From: Actinomadura syzygii
GTDB lineage: Bacteria; Actinomycetota; Actinomycetes; Streptosporangiales; Streptosporangiaceae
Direction of reading: 5' to 3'
NCBI RefSeq assembly: GCF_008085905.1
Contig: NZ_VSFF01000010.1
Coordinates: forward strand, 434,001 to 498,000
DNA length: 64,000 nt
Made by a program: the position numbers and the translations under genes. Positions 32,780-41,064 of this stretch are shown piece after piece. Below the pieces are notes generated by a model. It was not told the DNA's origin. It was given only the letters and a program-made list of their open reading frames with translations, and ran no database searches. The number at the start of each line of letters is the position of its first letter. The stretch's first letter is position 1.

Positions 32780-34266
32780 CAGCGGCCGACCAGCGCGACG
32801 ACGGCCGCCGACAGCGGCTCGATCGTGTCGAGCAGCGCCCGCGGCGCGACGCCGATCAGCAGCGACAGCGCGAGCAGCGGGACGAGCGCCGCCAGTTCGG
32901 GCCGCCGCACGTCGGTGACCAGCGGCGTCAGCTCGCCGGGCGGGCCGAGCACGACCTTGTGCAGGACGCGCAGGAACAGCGCCGCCGTGATCAGGATGCC
33001 GGTCACGGCGAGCGCGCCGGTCACGGCGGTGGCGACCGCGCCCGCGCCGATCGTCCCGGCGAAGATCTGGAACTCGGCGATGAACCCGGAGAGGCCCGGC
33101 AGGCCCAACGCGGCGAACGACGCGACGGCGAGCAGGCCCGCGAACACGGGCGCGCCCCGTGCGACACCGCCGAACCGTCCGATGTCGTAGCTTCCGGCCC
33201 GGTCGCGCAGCACACCGCAGAGCAGGAACAGCGCCCCGGTGACGAGGCCGTGGCCGACCATCTGCGTCACCGCGCCGGTCACGGCGAGCCGCCGCGCGTC
33301 CGTACCGCCCGCCGCGTACCCGGCCGCGCCGAGAGCCAGGACGATGTACCCCATGTGGTTCACGGACGAGTACGCCACGAGCCGCTTCACGTTGTCCTGC
33401 GCGAGCGCGACCAGCGCCCCGTACAGCACGCTGACCAGCCCGACGATGAGGATCACGAGGGCGTAGCGGCGCCAGGCGTCCGGCAGCATCGGCATCGCGA
33501 TGCGGACGAGCCCGTACGCGCCCATCTTCAGCATGACGCCCGCGAGGATCGCGGACCCGGCGGCGGGCGCGTCGGTGTGCGCGGGCGGCAGCCAGGTGTG
33601 GAACGGGACGACCGGCGTCTTGATCCCGAGCCCGATCCCGACGGCGAGCAGCGTCAGCCCGGCGAGGCCCGGCGACCCGGACAGCGGCGGCGTCCGGGTC
33701 AGGTCCACCATGTCGAACGTGTGCGGGTCCGCGCCGAGGTAGAGGCCGATGAACCCCAGCAGCAGGACGAGCGACCCGAGGAACGTGTAGAGGAAGAACT
33801 TCAGCGCCGACCGCGCCGGATCGCCGTGCCCCCACAGCAGGATCACGAAGTACATGCCGACGATCGACAGGTCGAAGAACACGAAGAACAGCAGCAGGTC
33901 GAGCGCGGCGAACAGGCCGAGGCACACCGTCTCCAGGAAGAGGAACAGCCCGGCGAACTCCCGCACGCGGCGCGTCTGCCGCAGCGAGTACACCGCGCAC
34001 GCCGCGAACAGGACGGCGGTCAGCGCGAGGAGCGGGAGCGAGAGCCCGTCCACGCCGACGTGGTATCCGGCCCGGACGGAGGGGATCCACCGCGCGTCCG
34101 TCTCGAACGAGACGCCGCCGCCCGTCCCGTGGACGGCCCACATCGCGGCGACGAGGGCGACCTCGGCGAGGGCGGCGGCGGTCCACGTCCAGGGCACGGC
34201 GCGGCGCGGGACGGCCGGGAGCACGACCGCGACCGCGAGCGGCAGGAAGATCACCAGTGTCAGCAC
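32779..34266 (-). CDS. nuoM: Complex-I-like antiporter subunit NuoM
   Basis: The 495-residue subunit has 14 predicted helices. The TM7 region GIKTPVVPFHTWLPPAH and the LKMGAYG motif retain their key lysines. At the conserved TM5 glutamate (FWE in E. coli) it has Asp132 in FFDLSIVGMYF. It starts with GTG at 34266, 4 bp after the nuoL stop, and ends one base into nuoN, so the three genes are translationally coupled. Confidence 0.9.
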   Translation of the reverse strand: MLTLVIFLPLAVAVVLPAVPRRAVPWTWTAAALAEVALVAAMWAVHGTGGGVSFETDARWIPSVRAGYHVGVDGLSLPLLALTAVLFAACAVYSLRQTRRVREFAGLFLFLETVCLGLFAALDLLLFFVFFDLSIVGMYFVILLWGHGDPARSALKFFLYTFLGSLVLLLGFIGLYLGADPHTFDMVDLTRTPPLSGSPGLAGLTLLAVGIGLGIKTPVVPFHTWLPPAHTDAPAAGSAILAGVMLKMGAYGLVRIAMPMLPDAWRRYALVILIVGLVSVLYGALVALAQDNVKRLVAYSSVNHMGYIVLALGAAGYAAGGTDARRLAVTGAVTQMVGHGLVTGALFLLCGVLRDRAGSYDIGRFGGVARGAPVFAGLLAVASFAALGLPGLSGFIAEFQIFAGTIGAGAVATAVTGALAVTGILITAALFLRVLHKVVLGPPGELTPLVTDVRRPELAALVPLLALSLLIGVAPRALLDTIEPLSAAVVALVGR

Positions 34267-34270
34267 GGCG

Positions 34271-35860
34271 TCACCCGGCGGCCAGGACGGCGACGGCGAC
34301 GAGCACCGCGAGCACCACGGCGGCCTGCGCGTAGTACAGGTGGAGCTGCCCGGTCTGCGGACGCCTGGCCAGCGCGGCGAGCCACCGGGCGGCGCGAGCG
34401 GTCAGGCTTACGACGCCGTCGACGCGGATCTCGACGCGGCGTCCGGCGAGCGCGGCCGTCCCGCGCCCGGCGCGGGCGACGCCGCGGACGGCGCCGTCCA
34501 CGACCCGGTCGTCGAACCGGTCCAGCGCCCGCGCGAGCGCGAACACCGGGCGGACCACGCCCGCCGTCGCCGCCCGTTCCAGCAGCAGCCAGTCGAGCGC
34601 CCATCCCGGCTCCGGCACCCGCCGCGCCAGCACGACCGCGCCCACGGTGACCACGGCGAGCACCCCGGACAGGACGAGCATCCAGACGTCGGGCGTGACG
34701 TCGTCGGTCGCGCCGAGCAGCCGCCGCCACTCCCCCGCGACGCCCGGCAGCCCGAGCACGCCGAGCCCGCAGGCCGCGACCGCCAGCCCCGCCAACGGAA
34801 CCCGCTGCGACAGCCCCACCGGCGAAGACCCGGCAGGACGCAACACGCGCAACAACGCCTTCCCGGCGTAGGCGGCCGAGAGCACCGACGCCGCGAACGC
34901 CACAACGAGCAGCGCCGGGTCTCCGACGCCCGCGAGCACCTCGTCCTTGGTCACCCACAGCGACAGCGGCGGGACGCCCGCCAGCGCCAGCGCGCCCGCG
35001 CCGAACGCGACGTCCACGAGACGGTGGCTTCCGTCCCTGGTCAGCCACACCCCGGCGCACAGGAACAGCAGGCTCTTCACCGCCGCGTGGGCGACCAGGT
35101 GGGCCGTGCCGCCGCCGACCGTCCCGGCGCCCGCCGCGAGCACCATGAACCCGATCTGCGCGCAGGTGGACGCCGCGAGGAGCTGCTTGAGGTCCCGCTG
35201 CGCGAGCGCGACCGCGCCCATCAGCAACGCGGTCAGCGCGCCCGCCCAGGAGACGAGCGTGCTCGCCCAGCCGGTCGCGTCCAGCAGGGGGTGGAGGCGC
35301 ATCAGCAGGTACGCGCCCGCGACGACCATCGTCGCCGAGTGCAGCAGCGCCGACACCGGGCTCGGGCCCGCCATCGCCTTCGACAGCCAGAACGAGAACG
35401 GCAACTGCGCCGACTTCCCCAGCGCGGACACCACGACCCCGGCCGCGATCAGGTCCCGCCAGGGGGCCTCCGCGTGCGCGAGCGCGTCCAGCCCGAGCGA
35501 GTGCGCCCCGGCGACCGCGAAGCCCGCCGCCGCGTAGAGGCCGAGGTCGGCGGCGCGGGTGGTGAGGAACGCGGTGTCCGCCGCCCGGACCCGGCCCGCG
35601 TCCGGCCAGGCGTAGCCGATGAGCGCGTACGACATCGCGCCCATGACCTCCCAGCCCATCAGCAACAGCAGCAGGTCGGACGCGGTGACCGTGACGGCCA
35701 TCGCCGCCGCGAACAGCAGCATCAGGACGAAGAACCGCGGCCCGTACCCCTCGCGCGCCGAGTAGGCGAGGACGGCCGCCAGCACGACCGCCAGGGTCAC
35801 CAGCAGGACGGCGGACAACCCGTCCACCGCGAGCCCGCCCGGCCACCCCGGCAACATCAT
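34271..35860 (-). CDS. nuoL: Complex-I-like antiporter subunit NuoL, N-terminally short
   Basis: About 529 residues against about 620 for typical NuoL. It begins at the VDGLS helix, so the first one or two helices are missing. TM5 Glu71 (MGWEVMG), Lys149 (GKSAQLPFSFWL), His174 and the KDEVLAG motif are kept. The long C-terminal lateral helix of canonical NuoL cannot be confirmed; the last 120 residues are Arg/Ala-rich. The start at 35860 (or 35857) is just downstream of a GC hairpin repeat element. Confidence 0.88.
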   Translation of the reverse strand: MMLPGWPGGLAVDGLSAVLLVTLAVVLAAVLAYSAREGYGPRFFVLMLLFAAAMAVTVTASDLLLLLMGWEVMGAMSYALIGYAWPDAGRVRAADTAFLTTRAADLGLYAAAGFAVAGAHSLGLDALAHAEAPWRDLIAAGVVVSALGKSAQLPFSFWLSKAMAGPSPVSALLHSATMVVAGAYLLMRLHPLLDATGWASTLVSWAGALTALLMGAVALAQRDLKQLLAASTCAQIGFMVLAAGAGTVGGGTAHLVAHAAVKSLLFLCAGVWLTRDGSHRLVDVAFGAGALALAGVPPLSLWVTKDEVLAGVGDPALLVVAFAASVLSAAYAGKALLRVLRPAGSSPVGLSQRVPLAGLAVAACGLGVLGLPGVAGEWRRLLGATDDVTPDVWMLVLSGVLAVVTVGAVVLARRVPEPGWALDWLLLERAATAGVVRPVFALARALDRFDDRVVDGAVRGVARAGRGTAALAGRRVEIRVDGVVSLTARAARWLAALARRPQTGQLHLYYAQAAVVLAVLVAVAVLAAG

Positions 35861-35872
35861 CCGCGTGCTCCC

Positions 35873-35914
35873 TGCGGGGGGACGACCCCCCGCACCCCCC
35901 GGTTCGCTTCGCTC
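35873..35914. repeat. REP-like palindromic element, copy A
   Basis: TGCGGGGGG (35873-35881) pairs with CCCCCCGCA (35886-35894), followed by CCCCCGG and TCGCTTCGCTC (35904-35914). A related element with the same order and the same 11-base tail is at 62931-62985. Both sit between genes of minus-strand operons, just before a membrane-protein start. Confidence 0.6.
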
Positions 35915-36218
35915 ATCCGCGCAGGTCTCCCGCATCGTCGGTCATGTCGACGTCGCGGGCCCGGAACAGCGCGGTGACGACGGCGAAGCCCATCGCCATC
36001 TCCAGCGCCATCACGGTGATCGCCACGAGGACGAGCACCTGCCCGTCCGCCGAACCCGGCGACACCCAGTGCCAGAACCCGGCCGCCGCGACCACCACGC
36101 CGTTGACCATCAGCTCGATGCCCATCATCAGCATCACGATCGACTGCTGGGACAGCGCGCCGTACAGCCCGACGCAGAACAGCGCGGCGGCGAGGAGCAG
36201 GAACGTCTCAAGCGTCAT
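35913..36218 (-). CDS. nuoK: Complex-I-like subunit NuoK
   Basis: The 101-residue protein has three transmembrane helices and the family GIELMVNGVVV motif, in which the TM2 glutamate of the proton path is conserved; the second acid of TM3 aligns with VMALEMAMGFAVV. It overlaps the nuoJ end by 11 bp. Length is exactly that of canonical NuoK. Confidence 0.92.
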   Translation of the reverse strand: MTLETFLLLAAALFCVGLYGALSQQSIVMLMMGIELMVNGVVVAAAGFWHWVSPGSADGQVLVLVAITVMALEMAMGFAVVTALFRARDVDMTDDAGDLRG

Positions 36219-36714
36219 AGCGTCCCCGGTGCGTCGCCAGCACCACGGTCGCGATCATGGTGGCCAGGATGGCGACGCCGATCACCATCATGACCAGCAT
36301 GGACGACCCCATCACCGCGTCGCCGAGCGCCACCGTCGGGTCGCGCGGCGGACGGCCCCGCCGCTCCGGCCACGGGACGAGGAGGATCCCGGCCGCGAGC
36401 GCCGCGAACGCGCCGCCCGCGACGGCGAGCGCGCCGCGCCGGTTGTGCGTCATCGACATCGGCATCAGCCCGGCCGGGTTCATCATGTACATGACCATGA
36501 AGACGGCCATCACCAGCATCTCCATGATCATCATCAGGACCACCAGGACGCCGAGGTAGCGCAGCCCGACGAGCAGCAGCTCGCCTCCCGCACACAGGAA
36601 GGACGCGAGCAGCGCGAACGTCGCCCGCGCCATCGAGTCGACGACGAACACGGCGACGCCCGTCCCGACCGCGGCCACGGCGAGCACCCAGAACGCGACG
36701 GCCTCCACCCGCAC
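36208..36714 (-). CDS. nuoJ: Complex-I-like subunit NuoJ
   Basis: The 168-residue protein has five predicted helices with the NuoJ pattern (LRYLGVLVVLMMIMEMLVMA) and a Met-rich TM3 end (MVMYMMNPAGLMPMSM). It starts 9 bp downstream of the nuoH stop and overlaps nuoK. The methionine richness is notable but may reflect only hydrophobic composition. Confidence 0.9.
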   Translation of the reverse strand: MRVEAVAFWVLAVAAVGTGVAVFVVDSMARATFALLASFLCAGGELLLVGLRYLGVLVVLMMIMEMLVMAVFMVMYMMNPAGLMPMSMTHNRRGALAVAGGAFAALAAGILLVPWPERRGRPPRDPTVALGDAVMGSSMLVMMVIGVAILATMIATVVLATHRGRYDA

Positions 36715-36723
36715 CCCCTCCCC

Positions 36724-37590
36724 TCAGACGACGACGATCCCGACGACGAGCATCTGCAGCAGCGTGGCGGGGATGAGCACCGTCCACGCCGCCGTCATGA
36801 ACCTGTCCATGCGCAGGACGGGCAGGCGGTGCCGCGTCCACACCAGCAGGGACAGGACGGCGCACGTCTTCACCAGCGACCACGACCAGCCCGGCAGCAG
36901 CGGCCCGGCGCCCCCGCCGAGGAACAGCGGGACGGCGACGCCCGCCGACACGGCCAGCAGCCCGTACCGTCCGGCGAGGAAGACGAGGAGGTCGGGGCCG
37001 GACAGTTCCAGCGCCGCGCCCCCGGCGAGGTCCGCGCCGAGCGGATGCCCGAACGGCCCCCAGAACGTCATCGCCAGCGTGGACACCAGGTAGACGGCGA
37101 ACGCGACCGGCATCCACACCGCGTACCAGAGGCCGTGCTGCGCGCCGCCGATCACGCGCAGGTCGAGCGAGTGCGCGGCGAGCGACGCCGTGATCAGGGC
37201 GAACATGTGCGGCAGCTCGTAGGCCAGGCCCTGCGCGACGAACCGGTACCCGCCGACCAGCGCGTACGCCGAGTTGACGCCCCACCCGACCAGCCACACC
37301 GACGCCCAGGCCACGACCTCCATCGCGTTGAACCAGACGACGCCGACCGACGTCGACAGCGCGACGCGCCCGCCGAACGGGACGACCAGGGCGGCGAGCG
37401 CCGCCGCCATCGGCAGCGAGACCACGCCGATCCTGGTCAGCAGGACGTCCGCCCGGACGGTCCGGCGGCGCTGCAAGGTCAGCAGCCGCGCGGCCTCCCG
37501 GAACGGCGCGGCGGCGGGACGCCCGGCGAGCGTCCCGCTCAGCGTCGCCGCCGCCACCGCCAGCGCGCCGAGGACGAGCACCTCAACCAT
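36724..37590 (-). CDS. nuoH: Complex-I-like subunit NuoH with degenerate quinone loop
   Basis: The 288-residue protein (canonical about 330-400) keeps the multi-helix NuoH plan (SLPMAAALAALVVPFGG, YALVGGYRFVAQGLAYELPH). The acidic quinone-chamber loop, canonically FDLxEGExELVSG, reads ADLAGGAALELSG here, so its glutamates are gone. This argues against normal ubiquinone- or menaquinone-coupled function. It overlaps the NuoB-like gene by 8 bp. Confidence 0.85.
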   Translation of the reverse strand: MVEVLVLGALAVAAATLSGTLAGRPAAAPFREAARLLTLQRRRTVRADVLLTRIGVVSLPMAAALAALVVPFGGRVALSTSVGVVWFNAMEVVAWASVWLVGWGVNSAYALVGGYRFVAQGLAYELPHMFALITASLAAHSLDLRVIGGAQHGLWYAVWMPVAFAVYLVSTLAMTFWGPFGHPLGADLAGGAALELSGPDLLVFLAGRYGLLAVSAGVAVPLFLGGGAGPLLPGWSWSLVKTCAVLSLLVWTRHRLPVLRMDRFMTAAWTVLIPATLLQMLVVGIVVV

Positions 37591-38464
37591 CGGCGGCCGT
37601 CCCGAGGTCGGGATCGAGGCTCGCCACGATCAGGCGCGCCTCGCCCAGTTCCGTCCCGGTGAGCAGGGCGGGCAGCGCGTCGAGCGCCGCGCGCCACGGC
37701 GGGCGCGGCGGGACGTCCCGTCCTTCGAGCGCCGCCCCGATGTCGCGCAGAAGGCCGTCGAGCGCGGCGCGGACACCGCCGACGTCCCGCGTCATCCAGC
37801 GCAGCAGGCGCGAACGTCCGACCCTGCGCGCGAACGGGACGAAACGCCGCGCGAGCGCCCGGTCCGGGACCGCGCCCGACAGCGTTTCGTCGCGCAGCAC
37901 CGCCGCCCGCTCGGCCGCCGCGTCCCAGCCCGCGACGCGCAGCAGCCGGGCGAGGCCGTCGAGCCGGGACGCGGCCGGGCGCCCCTGCCAGAACGAGCCG
38001 TCCGCCGTGTCGACCGCCGTGGCCGCCGCGTCCTGGACGACGTCGCCCTGCAACGTCAGGTCGACGCGCAACCCGGCGGGCCAGTCCGCGAGGACGGGGC
38101 CGAGCGGCACGTGCAGGACGTCCAGCCGGAGCCCGTCGCGGTCGTCGGCACGGTCGGCCATGGGGACGTCGTCCAACTCCAGCGGAGCCCGCGCCGCCCC
38201 GCCCTCGACGCCTTCGAGGTCGGCGGACGCTCGGACGCGCGGCTCGGGCATGTCCCGCCACACGGTCTCGATGGCCTCCGCCAGCGCCGCCCCCGGCGTG
38301 CCGCACACCACGAGCGTCCCCGTCTGCGCCGGTGAGAGGGCCGGGCGCCAGCCGCGCCGCCGCAGCTCAGCCTCCACCGCGAGCCGGTCGGACGTCCCGT
38401 CCGCCGCCGAGACGACGAACGGGCGCGGCGCCGCGAACCCCCGCGCGAACCCTCTCAGGCCCAC
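37583..38464 (-). CDS. Cysteine-poor NuoB-like protein of the nuo-type operon
   Basis: A 293-residue protein starting at GTG 38464, overlapping nuoA by 10 bp. Residues of about 35-75 (TGTLVVCGTPGAALAEAIET, then VWRDMPEPR) resemble the NuoB segment ending in QMPEPKW, but the four cysteines that hold cluster N2 are absent. The remaining part (LDVLHVPLGPVLADWPAGLR and beyond) may be a vestige of NuoD or a novel domain. It likely caps the membrane module where the peripheral arm would dock, without carrying electrons. Confidence 0.65.
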   Translation of the reverse strand: MGLRGFARGFAAPRPFVVSAADGTSDRLAVEAELRRRGWRPALSPAQTGTLVVCGTPGAALAEAIETVWRDMPEPRVRASADLEGVEGGAARAPLELDDVPMADRADDRDGLRLDVLHVPLGPVLADWPAGLRVDLTLQGDVVQDAAATAVDTADGSFWQGRPAASRLDGLARLLRVAGWDAAAERAAVLRDETLSGAVPDRALARRFVPFARRVGRSRLLRWMTRDVGGVRAALDGLLRDIGAALEGRDVPPRPPWRAALDALPALLTGTELGEARLIVASLDPDLGTAADG

Positions 38465-38814
38465 CGCAGCGCCCCCTCGCGCCACGCGTACAGGACCCCG
38501 ACCATGATCAGCCCGAGGAAGAGGAACATCTCGACGACGGCCTTCACTCCCACGGACGCGACGACGAGCGCCCACGGGTACATGAAGACCATCTCCATGT
38601 CGAAGGCCAGGAAGACCATCGACACCGCGTACCACCGCACGTGGTACCGCGACACGGCGTGCTCGGCCGGGCGCCGCCCGGACAGGTACGGCCCGGACAG
38701 GTGCAGCCCGGCCTCCGCCCCCGGCGGCGTCAGGACGTACGAGACGGCGTAGACGGCGGCGACCAGCGCCGCCACCAGCCCCACGACCGAGAGGACGACC
38801 GCGTACGGCGCCAT
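38455..38814 (-). CDS. nuoA: Complex-I-like subunit NuoA
   Basis: The 119-residue protein has three helices and the NuoA core RYHVRWYAVSMVFLAFDMEM, followed by VFMYPWA, retaining the acids of the DxE motif. The conserved cysteine of the TM1-TM2 loop of typical NuoA is not present. It is first in the operon; the 119-bp region before it holds the promoter and a tandem repeat. Confidence 0.92.
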   Translation of the reverse strand: MAPYAVVLSVVGLVAALVAAVYAVSYVLTPPGAEAGLHLSGPYLSGRRPAEHAVSRYHVRWYAVSMVFLAFDMEMVFMYPWALVVASVGVKAVVEMFLFLGLIMVGVLYAWREGALRWA

Positions 38815-38890
38815 TGCCCCTCCGGGGTACGGGTCACCAGTTCCACCCGTCCTCTACCTGATCAGGCACCCCGGAAACCTGCGGGCCGAC

Positions 38891-38938
38891 CGCCCAGCCA
38901 GCCGCCCAGCCGGTCGCCCAGCCGGTCGCCCGGCTAGC
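38891..38938. repeat. 12-bp tandem repeat (4 copies) running from the EspR-like gene's stop codon
   Basis: CGCCCAGCCAGC (38891-38902), CGCCCAGCCGGT (38903-38914), CGCCCAGCCGGT (38915-38926) and CGCCCGGCTAGC (38927-38938) are contiguous. The last unit contains the TAG stop of the regulator on the minus strand, and the others lie downstream of it. Confidence 0.85.
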
Positions 38939-39392
38939 CGTCCAGGCGGGTCCGCCGCCGGTCGGCCGCGGCGGCGGCGAGGATCATCTCGTCCACGACC
39001 CAGCGGGCCTCCGGCGACAGGTCGACGAAGGCGCGCAGCACCTCGGGGCGGATGACGCCGCTCTCGACGTCCCGGCGGATCGCCTTGAGGGTGAGGTCCT
39101 CCCCGATCGGCTCGGCCTCGCTCGGGAAGCCGAAGAACCCGATCGGCACGCCGAAGAAGGTGGCGAGCGCGGTGAGGGTCTTGAGCTGCGGGTTCTCCTG
39201 CCGTCCGGTGCGCAGCTTCCACACGGTGGTGGACGAGATCTCCTCCCCGGTGGCGCGCGCGACGGCGGCGGCCGCGTCCACGTTGTTGCGCGGCGGCTCC
39301 GCGTCCGCCGGCCACAGGTTCTGGATCAGCCATTCGACCTTCTCCGCGAGCGACGCCCCCGGAGACACCTCGTGCAAGCGCTCCCGCATCAT
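38934..39392 (-). CDS. XRE-type regulator, EspR-like
   Basis: The 152-residue protein has an N-terminal helix-turn-helix (VDAAAAVARATGEEISSTTV, then WKLRTGRQENPQLKTLTALA and FFGVP) and a C-terminal helical dimerisation part. The layout matches mycobacterial EspR and related actinobacterial nucleoid-associated regulators. It starts at ATG 39392 (or 39389). It is divergent from the ABC ATPase and lies upstream of the nuo-like operon on the same strand, so either may be its target. The stop lies within a 12-bp repeat array. Confidence 0.8.
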   Translation of the reverse strand: MMRERLHEVSPGASLAEKVEWLIQNLWPADAEPPRNNVDAAAAVARATGEEISSTTVWKLRTGRQENPQLKTLTALATFFGVPIGFFGFPSEAEPIGEDLTLKAIRRDVESGVIRPEVLRAFVDLSPEARWVVDEMILAAAAADRRRTRLDG

Positions 39393-39570
39393 GCCCCTCT
39401 CTGAGTGATTTTAGTTGACCACATATGCCGTGCTCAGCCAACCGAAGCGCGCCCCCTCCGAAAGTCGTGGCCCGCTCGCGACCTTCGGCGGCGGCCCCCG
39501 CCGTTGTGCGCTGCCGCGCGCACCGCCCCGTCCGCTGCAATCGGCTACGTCGAATGAGAGGGGCACGGAC

Positions 39571-40245
39571 GTGACCGAGTTCGCCGCGCGCGCCGAGGAT
39601 GTGCGCAAGACCTACGGGACGGGCGACGCCCGCGTCACCGCGCTGGACGCCGTGACCGTCGCCATCCCCCGCGAGCGCTTCGTCGCCGTGATGGGAGCCT
39701 CGGGCTCCGGCAAGTCGACGCTGATGCACGTCATGGCGGGCCTGGACGCCGCCGACTCCGGCCGCGCCTACATCGGCGGCACCGACATCACGGCGCTCGG
39801 CGACCGGGCCCTCACCCGGCTCCGCCGCGACCGGGTGGGCTTCGTGTTCCAGTCGTTCAACCTCGTCCCGACGCTGACGGCGCTGGAGAACATCACGCTC
39901 CCCGCCGACATCGCCGGACGCTCGCCCGACCCCGCCTGGCTGGACGAGGTGATCGACGCGGTCGGGCTCCGGGACCGGCTCGGGCACCGCCCGGCCGAGC
40001 TGTCCGGCGGGCAGCGGCAGCGGGTGGCCTGCGCCCGCGCCCTCGCCGGACGCCCCGAGCTGATCTTCGCGGACGAGCCGACCGGCAACCTCGACTCCCG
40101 CTCCGGCGCCGGGGTCCTCGCCCTGCTGCGCCGCGCCGTGGACGAGATGGGTCAGACGATCGTCATGGTCACCCACGACCCGTCCGCCGCCGACCGCGCC
40201 GACGACGTGATCACCTTGAGCGACGGCCGCGTCCTGTCCCGCTGA
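39571..40245 (+). CDS. ABC transporter ATP-binding protein (MacB/LolD type), no permease nearby
   Basis: The 224-residue ATPase has Walker A GASGSGKST, Q-loop FVFQSFNLVP, signature LSGGQRQRVACARAL, Walker B LIFADEPTGNLDS and the H-loop MVTHDPS. This class normally pairs with an FtsX-like permease, but none follows: the next gene is an ArsR regulator. It may work with a permease encoded elsewhere, or be a degraded operon. The GTG at 39571 follows GAGAGGGG. Confidence 0.9.
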   Translation: MTEFAARAEDVRKTYGTGDARVTALDAVTVAIPRERFVAVMGASGSGKSTLMHVMAGLDAADSGRAYIGGTDITALGDRALTRLRRDRVGFVFQSFNLVPTLTALENITLPADIAGRSPDPAWLDEVIDAVGLRDRLGHRPAELSGGQRQRVACARALAGRPELIFADEPTGNLDSRSGAGVLALLRRAVDEMGQTIVMVTHDPSAADRADDVITLSDGRVLSR

Positions 40246-40327
40246 GCGGACTCGACCTGAGGGGCAGGCCGCCCCTCCCCCTCAGGTCGCAGGCCCTCAC
40301 CCTCCGCGGTGAACTTTGCCAAGAACC

Positions 40328-40348
40328 GTTGCAAAGGCTCTTTGCAAC
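40328..40348. promoter_or_regulatory. Perfect palindrome, probable ArsR-family operator
   Basis: GTTGCAAAG (40328-40336) and CTTTGCAAC (40340-40348) form a perfect 9-bp inverted repeat with a 3-bp centre, 16 bp before the ATG of the ArsR-type gene. Position and symmetry indicate autoregulation. Confidence 0.75.
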
Positions 40349-40364
40349 TTCTAGCGTCCGGGGC

Positions 40365-40925
40365 ATGAAGGAACGACCGCCGCCCGAGACGATCACCGAT
40401 CCGCGGCGGGTGCGGCTGCTCGCCCACCCGCTGCGCAAGCGGATCGCCGAGCTGACGCGGCGCGGGCCCGTGTCGGCCACGACGCTCGCCCGCGAGCTCG
40501 GGCAGAGCACCGGCGCGACGAGCTACCACCTGCGCCAGCTCGCCAGGCACGGCCTCGTCGAGGAGGTCCCGGAGCTCGCGCGCGGCCGGGAGCGCTGGTG
40601 GCGGGCCGTGCCCGGCGACCGCAGGCTCCCCCGGTACGGCGAGCAGACGCCGGAGATGCGCGCCGCCGTGGACGAGCTGACCCGGCTGGAGTTCGCGAAC
40701 GAGCTGGAGGCGCTCGACCGCTTCCAGAGCGCCCGCGACGACCTCGGCCCGTGGGCGGACGCCCTGCTGTTCTCGTTCGCCACGGTCACGCTGACGCCGG
40801 ACGAGGTGCGTCCCTTCTTCGAGGAGTACATCGCGCTCCTCTACCGCTACAAGCGCGCCGACGACGACCCGCCGCCGGACGCGCGCACCCTCCACGCCAG
40901 GTTCCTGGCGTTCCCCGAGGTGTAG
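40365..40925 (+). CDS. ArsR family winged-helix regulator
   Basis: The 186-residue protein has an ArsR/SmtB-like winged helix (RRVRLLAHPLRKRIAELTRR, TTLARELGQSTGATSYHLRQ) and a C-terminal helical ligand region (about 90-186) without a metal-binding Cys pair, so the inducer is probably organic. The ATG at 40365 lies directly after the palindromic operator. The MMPL gene follows 139 bp downstream across a strong hairpin, so the exporter is the likely target. Confidence 0.88.
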   Translation: MKERPPPETITDPRRVRLLAHPLRKRIAELTRRGPVSATTLARELGQSTGATSYHLRQLARHGLVEEVPELARGRERWWRAVPGDRRLPRYGEQTPEMRAAVDELTRLEFANELEALDRFQSARDDLGPWADALLFSFATVTLTPDEVRPFFEEYIALLYRYKRADDDPPPDARTLHARFLAFPEV

Positions 40926-40947
40926 GTCCCGGGACCGAGCCCGGAAG

Positions 40948-40983
40948 GTCCGGGCCGCCGAGTTGGCCCTCGGCGGCCCGGAC
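40948..40983. terminator. Perfect 15-bp hairpin between arsR-type and MMPL genes
   Basis: GTCCGGGCCGCCGAG (40948-40962) pairs perfectly with CTCGGCGGCCCGGAC (40969-40983) across a 6-nt loop. No T-run follows. It would terminate or attenuate read-through from the regulator into the exporter gene. Confidence 0.6.
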
Positions 40984-41064
40984 GGGCGGAGGTCCCGCAT
41001 CACCACGCCGAATCCGGCGTGTTCGCACGCGACACCGAACCCCCGAACGAAAGGAGAGCACCTC

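Noticed and set aside
37583..38464. Annotating the gene as true NuoB
   Set aside because: No cluster-binding cysteines and only a short segment of similarity; NuoB-like is the most the sequence supports.
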